Source of the DNA: Polyangia bacterium
Lineage (GTDB): Bacteria; Myxococcota_A; Polyangia; Nannocystales; Nannocystaceae
DNA: 64,000 nucleotides
Assembly: GCA_030429545.1 (NCBI GenBank)
Contig: JAUIFF010000006.1
Coordinates: 365,165 to 429,164 of the forward strand
Reading direction: 5' to 3'
Of this stretch, positions 61,377-64,000 are shown one piece after another (the stretch's first letter is position 1; every line of letters begins with the position of its first letter). Position numbers and translations under genes: made by a program. Below the pieces are notes generated by a model. That model was not told the DNA's origin and did not search any database. It saw only the letters and a program-made list of their open reading frames with translations.

Positions 61377-61862
61377 TCAGGGAAAGATGTTTTCGATCTC
61401 GCTGGTAACGGTTTGCTCGTCGAGGCACTTGGCGATCGACAGCTCCTGCACCAGCAGCGAGCGGGCGGTGTCTAGCATTTTGCGCTCGCCGAACGAGAGC
61501 TCTTTGTCCGACTTGAGCAGGTAGAGGTCGCGCAGGACGCTGGCAATTTCGAGGAGCGACCCGGTTTTGATCTTCTCCATGTACTCGCGGTAGCGGCGGT
61601 TCCAGGTGGCGGTCGAGATTTCTTCGTCGCGGCGATGGAGGACTTGATAAACCTGTTGGATCTGCTCTTCACCCACCAGGCGGCGCAGCCCGACATTGGC
61701 GGCGTTGCGCTTGGGAACCATCACCTTCATGTCATTCTCAAGCACGCGAAGGACGTAGAATTCCATCGACGAGCCCGAGATTTCACGTTTTTCAAGGCCG
61801 GTCACTTCGGCCACACCGTGCCCCGGGTACACGGCTTTTTCGCCGATCTGAAACTCGCTCAT
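61377..61862 (-). CDS. CarD/CdnL-type RNA polymerase-binding regulator
   Basis: 161 aa, the length of Myxococcus CdnL and mycobacterial CarD. The N-terminal Tudor-like RNAP-interacting domain (FQIGEKAVYPGHGVAEVTGLEKREISGSSMEFYVLRVLEND) binds the beta subunit; the C-terminal helices (WNRRYREYMEKIKTGSLLEIASVLRDLYLLKSDKELSFGERKMLDTARSLLVQELS) bind the upstream edge of the promoter bubble and stabilise open complexes, notably at rRNA promoters. ATG 61862 is fixed by AAGGAG seven bases upstream; the longer frame lacks a site. Probably essential. Confidence 0.94.
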   Translation of the reverse strand: MSEFQIGEKAVYPGHGVAEVTGLEKREISGSSMEFYVLRVLENDMKVMVPKRNAANVGLRRLVGEEQIQQVYQVLHRRDEEISTATWNRRYREYMEKIKTGSLLEIASVLRDLYLLKSDKELSFGERKMLDTARSLLVQELSIAKCLDEQTVTSEIENIFP

Positions 61863-62121
61863 GGGGTGCTCCTTGGACCCGTGTGGGTCGTCAATTGCAC
61901 TGGCCAGGGGTGGGTGCAAATCTGAGGATTCTGCGAGTAAAGCCTGTATCTACGCACCCTTAGCGCCTCTTTGACACGTCGCGACTACGCGAGTCAGCCG
62001 ACCCGACCACGTTAGCACGGCCGCGTAAAGCGCGTCAACGATCCGGATTTTGTGAGGTCTTCGTGATTGAGAAGTGGACCGTTCGCTTGCTCCCTTGGGT
62101 CTGTTCACTATCATTGCGTCC

Positions 62122-62601
62122 ATGTGGATGACTCGAAAAGCCCGGTGGGCATGGTTGCCGGGTATTCTCGCCGCGCTCACGGTCTCGGCCTGCGCGATGA
62201 CGCCCGAGAAGTTGCCCAACCTGTCCCGCCGTTTTTATTACAACCTCGAAACGCCGTCGGATCAGCAAGAATTCCTCAAGCTCAAAGAGTCTGAGAGGGA
62301 GGCCTATCTCAAGCAAAAGGGCCTATGGCAGCGATGGACTGCGTTGACGGCCGAGCAACGCGACGCCGCTCTCAAAGGCGACGTCCAAGTTGGGTACCCA
62401 GCCTTTGCAGCGTTTATGGCGTGGGGAGCTCCGGCCGATAGCCAAGGAAAAAATCCTGGCTACCACACGTTCATTCGTTGCACGAGTGGACCGAAGCGTG
62501 GTCGCTACGTCCATAGCAATCTCGAGTGCGACGGGACATCGAGCGAGACAAAACTTACAATCGTAGATGATACCGTTTCTGAGATCAAGCATCTGAACTG
62601 A
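62122..62601 (+). CDS. Predicted lipoprotein, 159 aa
   Basis: The ATG at 62122 gives a basic-hydrophobic leader (MTRKARWAWLPGILAALTVSAC) with lipobox VSAC; ATG 62128 is an alternative. The mature protein is ~135 aa, rich in charged residues, with a helical part (EFLKLKESEREAYLKQKGLW) and a C-terminal beta part with two cysteines (FIRCTSGP, NLECDG) that may pair. No family recognised. A terminator follows. Confidence 0.7.
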   Translation: MWMTRKARWAWLPGILAALTVSACAMTPEKLPNLSRRFYYNLETPSDQQEFLKLKESEREAYLKQKGLWQRWTALTAEQRDAALKGDVQVGYPAFAAFMAWGAPADSQGKNPGYHTFIRCTSGPKRGRYVHSNLECDGTSSETKLTIVDDTVSEIKHLN

Positions 62602-62621
62602 GCAACTTCACCCCGTACCTG

Positions 62622-62652
62622 GGCCTGGCGCATTTGTGCCGGGCCTTTTTTG
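62622..62652 (+). terminator. Rho-independent terminator
   Basis: GGCCTGGC and GCCGGGCC form an 8-bp stem (one G-T pair) around GCATTTGT, followed by six T. It ends the lipoprotein gene 21 bp upstream. Confidence 0.88.
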
Positions 62653-62669
62653 TGCGTGGAAATGCCAGT

Positions 62670-62901
62670 TTGACTGAAAATTCTGTGTTTCAGATTACGA
62701 AAAAATCAAACGATCGCTCCGCCGAAGAGTCTCAGATCGCCAAACTACGAAAGCTTGTATAGGAATCAAAAAGACACTTAATTACCTAAAATGAACATAT
62801 AATATCCTATAATTTAGTAAAATTGATGGCAAATAGGCGTTGACACCGCGCGCCCGTTGTAGGAAGTTTTGCTCACCGCTGCCCTTAAGGAGGGAGAAAG
62901 C
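62670..62901 (+). promoter_or_regulatory. A+T-rich promoter region of the H1-like gene
   Basis: The most A+T-rich stretch of the window (especially 62755-62830). It contains two perfect TATAAT boxes (62798-62803 and 62808-62813) and a TTGACA at 62840-62845, without an obviously matching -35/-10 partner at 17 bp for any of them. The composition itself suggests strong or curved promoter DNA. Confidence 0.5.
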
Positions 62902-63684
62902 ATGCTCGAAGATAACGCGACGCCCGCGCCGGACGCGGAAGCGGACAAGCCCGCTGCCAAGAAACCGGCCAAGAAGAAGGCCAAGAAAAAAACCACCAAG
63001 CGCAAGACCGCCAAGCGCAAACCGGCCAAGAAGAAGGCCAAAAAGAAGGCAGCCAAGAAAAAAACTGCCAAGAAGAAAACTGCGAAGAAGGCGGCCAAGA
63101 AAAAGACTGCAAAGAAGGCAGCCAAGCGCAAGACCGCCAAGAAGAAGACTGCAAAGAAGGCGGCCAAGAAAAAGACTGCAAAGAAGGCGGCCAAGAAGAA
63201 GACCGCAAAGAAGGCAGCTAAGCGCAAGACCGCCAAGAAGAAGACCGCGAAGAAGGCGGCCAAGCGTAAGACTGCCAAGAAGAAGACCGCAAAGAAGGCA
63301 GCTAAGCGCAAGACCGCCAAGAAGAAGACCGCGAAGAAGGCGACCAAGCGTAAGACTGCCAAGAAGAAGACCGCAAAGAAGGCAGCTAAGCGCAAGACCG
63401 CCAAGAAGAAGACTGCCAAGAAGAAGACCGCAAAGAAGGCAGCCAAGCGCAAGACCGCCAAGAAGAAGACTGCCAAGAAGAAGACCGCAAAGAAGGCAGC
63501 TAAGCGCAAGACCGCCAAGAAGAAGACCGCAAAGAAGGCAGCCAAGCGCAAGACCGCCAAGAAGAAGACCGCAAAGAAGGCAGCTAAGCGCAAGACCGCC
63601 AAGCGCAAGCCCGCCAAGCGCAAGACCGCCAAGCGCAAGACCGCCAAGCGCAAGACGAAGACCAAGCGCGGCGCTGCCAGCTAA
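62902..63684 (+). CDS. Histone H1-like lysine-rich DNA-binding protein
   Basis: 260 aa. ATG 62902 follows AAGGAGGGAG. After a short acidic N-terminus (MLEDNATPAPDAEADKPAA) the whole protein is lysine/alanine/threonine repeats: units of AKKKTAKK-A and AKRKTAKK-K, about 13-14 residues. This is the composition of bacterial H1-like proteins (Hc1/Hc2-like, or the C-terminal half of HupB), which neutralise and compact DNA. The tandem DNA repeats are nearly identical, so the repeat number may vary between strains. A strong promoter region and terminator frame the gene, implying high expression. Confidence 0.88.
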   Translation: MLEDNATPAPDAEADKPAAKKPAKKKAKKKTTKRKTAKRKPAKKKAKKKAAKKKTAKKKTAKKAAKKKTAKKAAKRKTAKKKTAKKAAKKKTAKKAAKKKTAKKAAKRKTAKKKTAKKAAKRKTAKKKTAKKAAKRKTAKKKTAKKATKRKTAKKKTAKKAAKRKTAKKKTAKKKTAKKAAKRKTAKKKTAKKKTAKKAAKRKTAKKKTAKKAAKRKTAKKKTAKKAAKRKTAKRKPAKRKTAKRKTAKRKTKTKRGAAS

Positions 63685-63698
63685 ACACACCTCGTGTT

Positions 63699-63731
63699 AA
63701 AAAAGACCGCCCCTCAAAGGGCGGTTTTTTT
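63699..63731 (+). terminator. Bidirectional terminator, copy 1
   Basis: ACCGCCC (63706-63712), loop CTCAAA, GGGCGGT (63719-63725) with an A-tract before and a seven-T run after. Serves the H1-like gene; the A-tract makes it work from the other side too. Confidence 0.93.
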
Positions 63732-63972
63732 ATTGAGTATGCAAGATACCGGTCATTGCCCGGGCGTGGCAGGGTTTGGCTCGGCTCCCACAGTTCGATG
63801 CGGTTGCCCTCGGTAACCCATCACCCCTGGTGTGAACAAAGACCGCCCCTCAAAGGGCGGTTTTTTTATTGAGTATGCAAGATCCCGGTCATTGCCCGTC
63901 GGGTGGCGGGGTTTGGCTCGGCTCCCACAGCTCGATGCGGTTGCCTTCGGGATCCATCACCCACGCAAACCG
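63701..63972. repeat. 136-bp tandem duplication of terminator and VOC gene end
   Basis: 63701-63836 is repeated from 63837 on. Both copies carry AAGACCGCCCCTCAAAGGG, the T-run, TATTGAGTATGCAAGAT and the antisense of the last ~20 codons of the VOC-family gene (copy 1 would read EGNRIELWEPSQT with divergence). The near-identity of the terminator part and more drift in the codon part suggest a recent event with relaxed selection on copy 1. Confidence 0.85.
63837..63868. terminator. Bidirectional terminator, copy 2
   Basis: Same hairpin as copy 1 (ACCGCCC 63842-63848, GGGCGGT 63855-63861, seven-T run), 136 bp further on. On the minus strand it ends the VOC gene. Confidence 0.9.
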
Positions 63973-64000
63973 GCCGTAGTCGTATTCCTCGATGCGTTCA
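63889..64000 (-). CDS. C-terminal end of a VOC (glyoxalase/bleomycin-resistance) family protein
   Basis: Only the last 36 codons lie in the window, the 5' part being off the right edge. The reading ERIEEYDYGRFAWVMDPEGNRIELWEPSQTPPPDGQ has the end-of-domain motif DPEGNRIELWEP, whose glutamate is a metal ligand in VOC enzymes. Specific activity unknown. Confidence 0.85.
   Translation of the reverse strand, partial: ERIEEYDYGRFAWVMDPEGNRIELWEPSQTPPPDGQ

Noticed and set aside
62814..63700. Leu/Phe/Ala-rich and Arg/Pro-rich frames opposite or overlapping the H1-like gene
   Set aside because: They are other-frame readings of the lysine-codon repeats; only the frame with AAGGAGGGAG and Lys codons is credible.

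Overview
The window looks like a chromosomal segment of a G+C-rich (about 60-62 % by eye) Gram-negative bacterium of the Myxococcota or former Deltaproteobacteria. This rests on Pkn-type Ser/Thr kinases, a CarD/CdnL regulator, many lipoproteins, two DUF2330 proteins with a C-terminal TM-plus-arginine sorting tail, a vWA protein with a probable AgmX/PglI-like C-terminus, and a lysine-rich histone-H1-like protein. Placement below phylum is a guess.

Layout. 0-11 kb: truncated metallophosphoesterase, lipoproteins, cobalamin-dependent methionine synthase (metH), a zinc-ribbon coiled-coil protein, a decayed lipoprotein gene, fur, xseB and ispA. 11.3-16 kb: a 2-oxoacid dehydrogenase operon (E1alpha, E1beta, E2, E3) whose E1 subunits lack hallmark catalytic residues. 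16-17 kb: non-coding array of compound hairpin repeats. 17-28.4 kb: outer-membrane protein, aminopeptidase P-like protein, Ig-like lipoprotein, two methyltransferases, ApbE, a Ser/Thr kinase. 28.5 kb: tRNA-Asp with its own terminator. 28.7-44.8 kb: thioredoxin-like lipoprotein, MATE transporter, fatty-acid-hydroxylase-like protein, twin DUF2330 genes followed by decayed copies of the second gene's 3' end, WYL regulator, SbcD/YhaO- and YhaN-like nuclease/ATPase pair, cyaY, lipoprotein and hemJ. 44.9-49.6 kb: SRPBCC protein, a secreted repeat plus fascin-like protein with a conserved RNA leader, three orphan leader-terminator units, an ECF-like sigma factor and an HTTM pair. 49.6-57.8 kb: WD40 kinase, VIT/vWA protein, DedA-like protein, frameshifted histidine kinase. 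57.8-58.4 kb: hairpin repeat and 9-bp satellite. 58.5-64 kb: a two-gene AhpD-like operon whose second gene reads as a selenoprotein, threonylcarbamoyl-AMP synthase-like protein, class II aldolase, CarD, a lipoprotein, the H1-like protein and the end of a VOC-family gene.

The strongest unexplained signals are: (1) a dispersed 10-bp palindrome, TGYANNTRCA, about 45 times across coding and non-coding DNA, against about 2 expected from base composition; (2) an in-frame UGA in a CxxU motif with a SECIS-like hairpin; (3) a 43-nt leader element found upstream of the fascin-like gene and three more times in orphan units that each end in a near-identical terminator; (4) hairpin repeats whose copies differ by compensatory changes; and (5) several genes whose 3' ends are echoed as tandem decayed copies beyond the stop codon.

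All calls come from reading the sequence. No database search or folding program was run.
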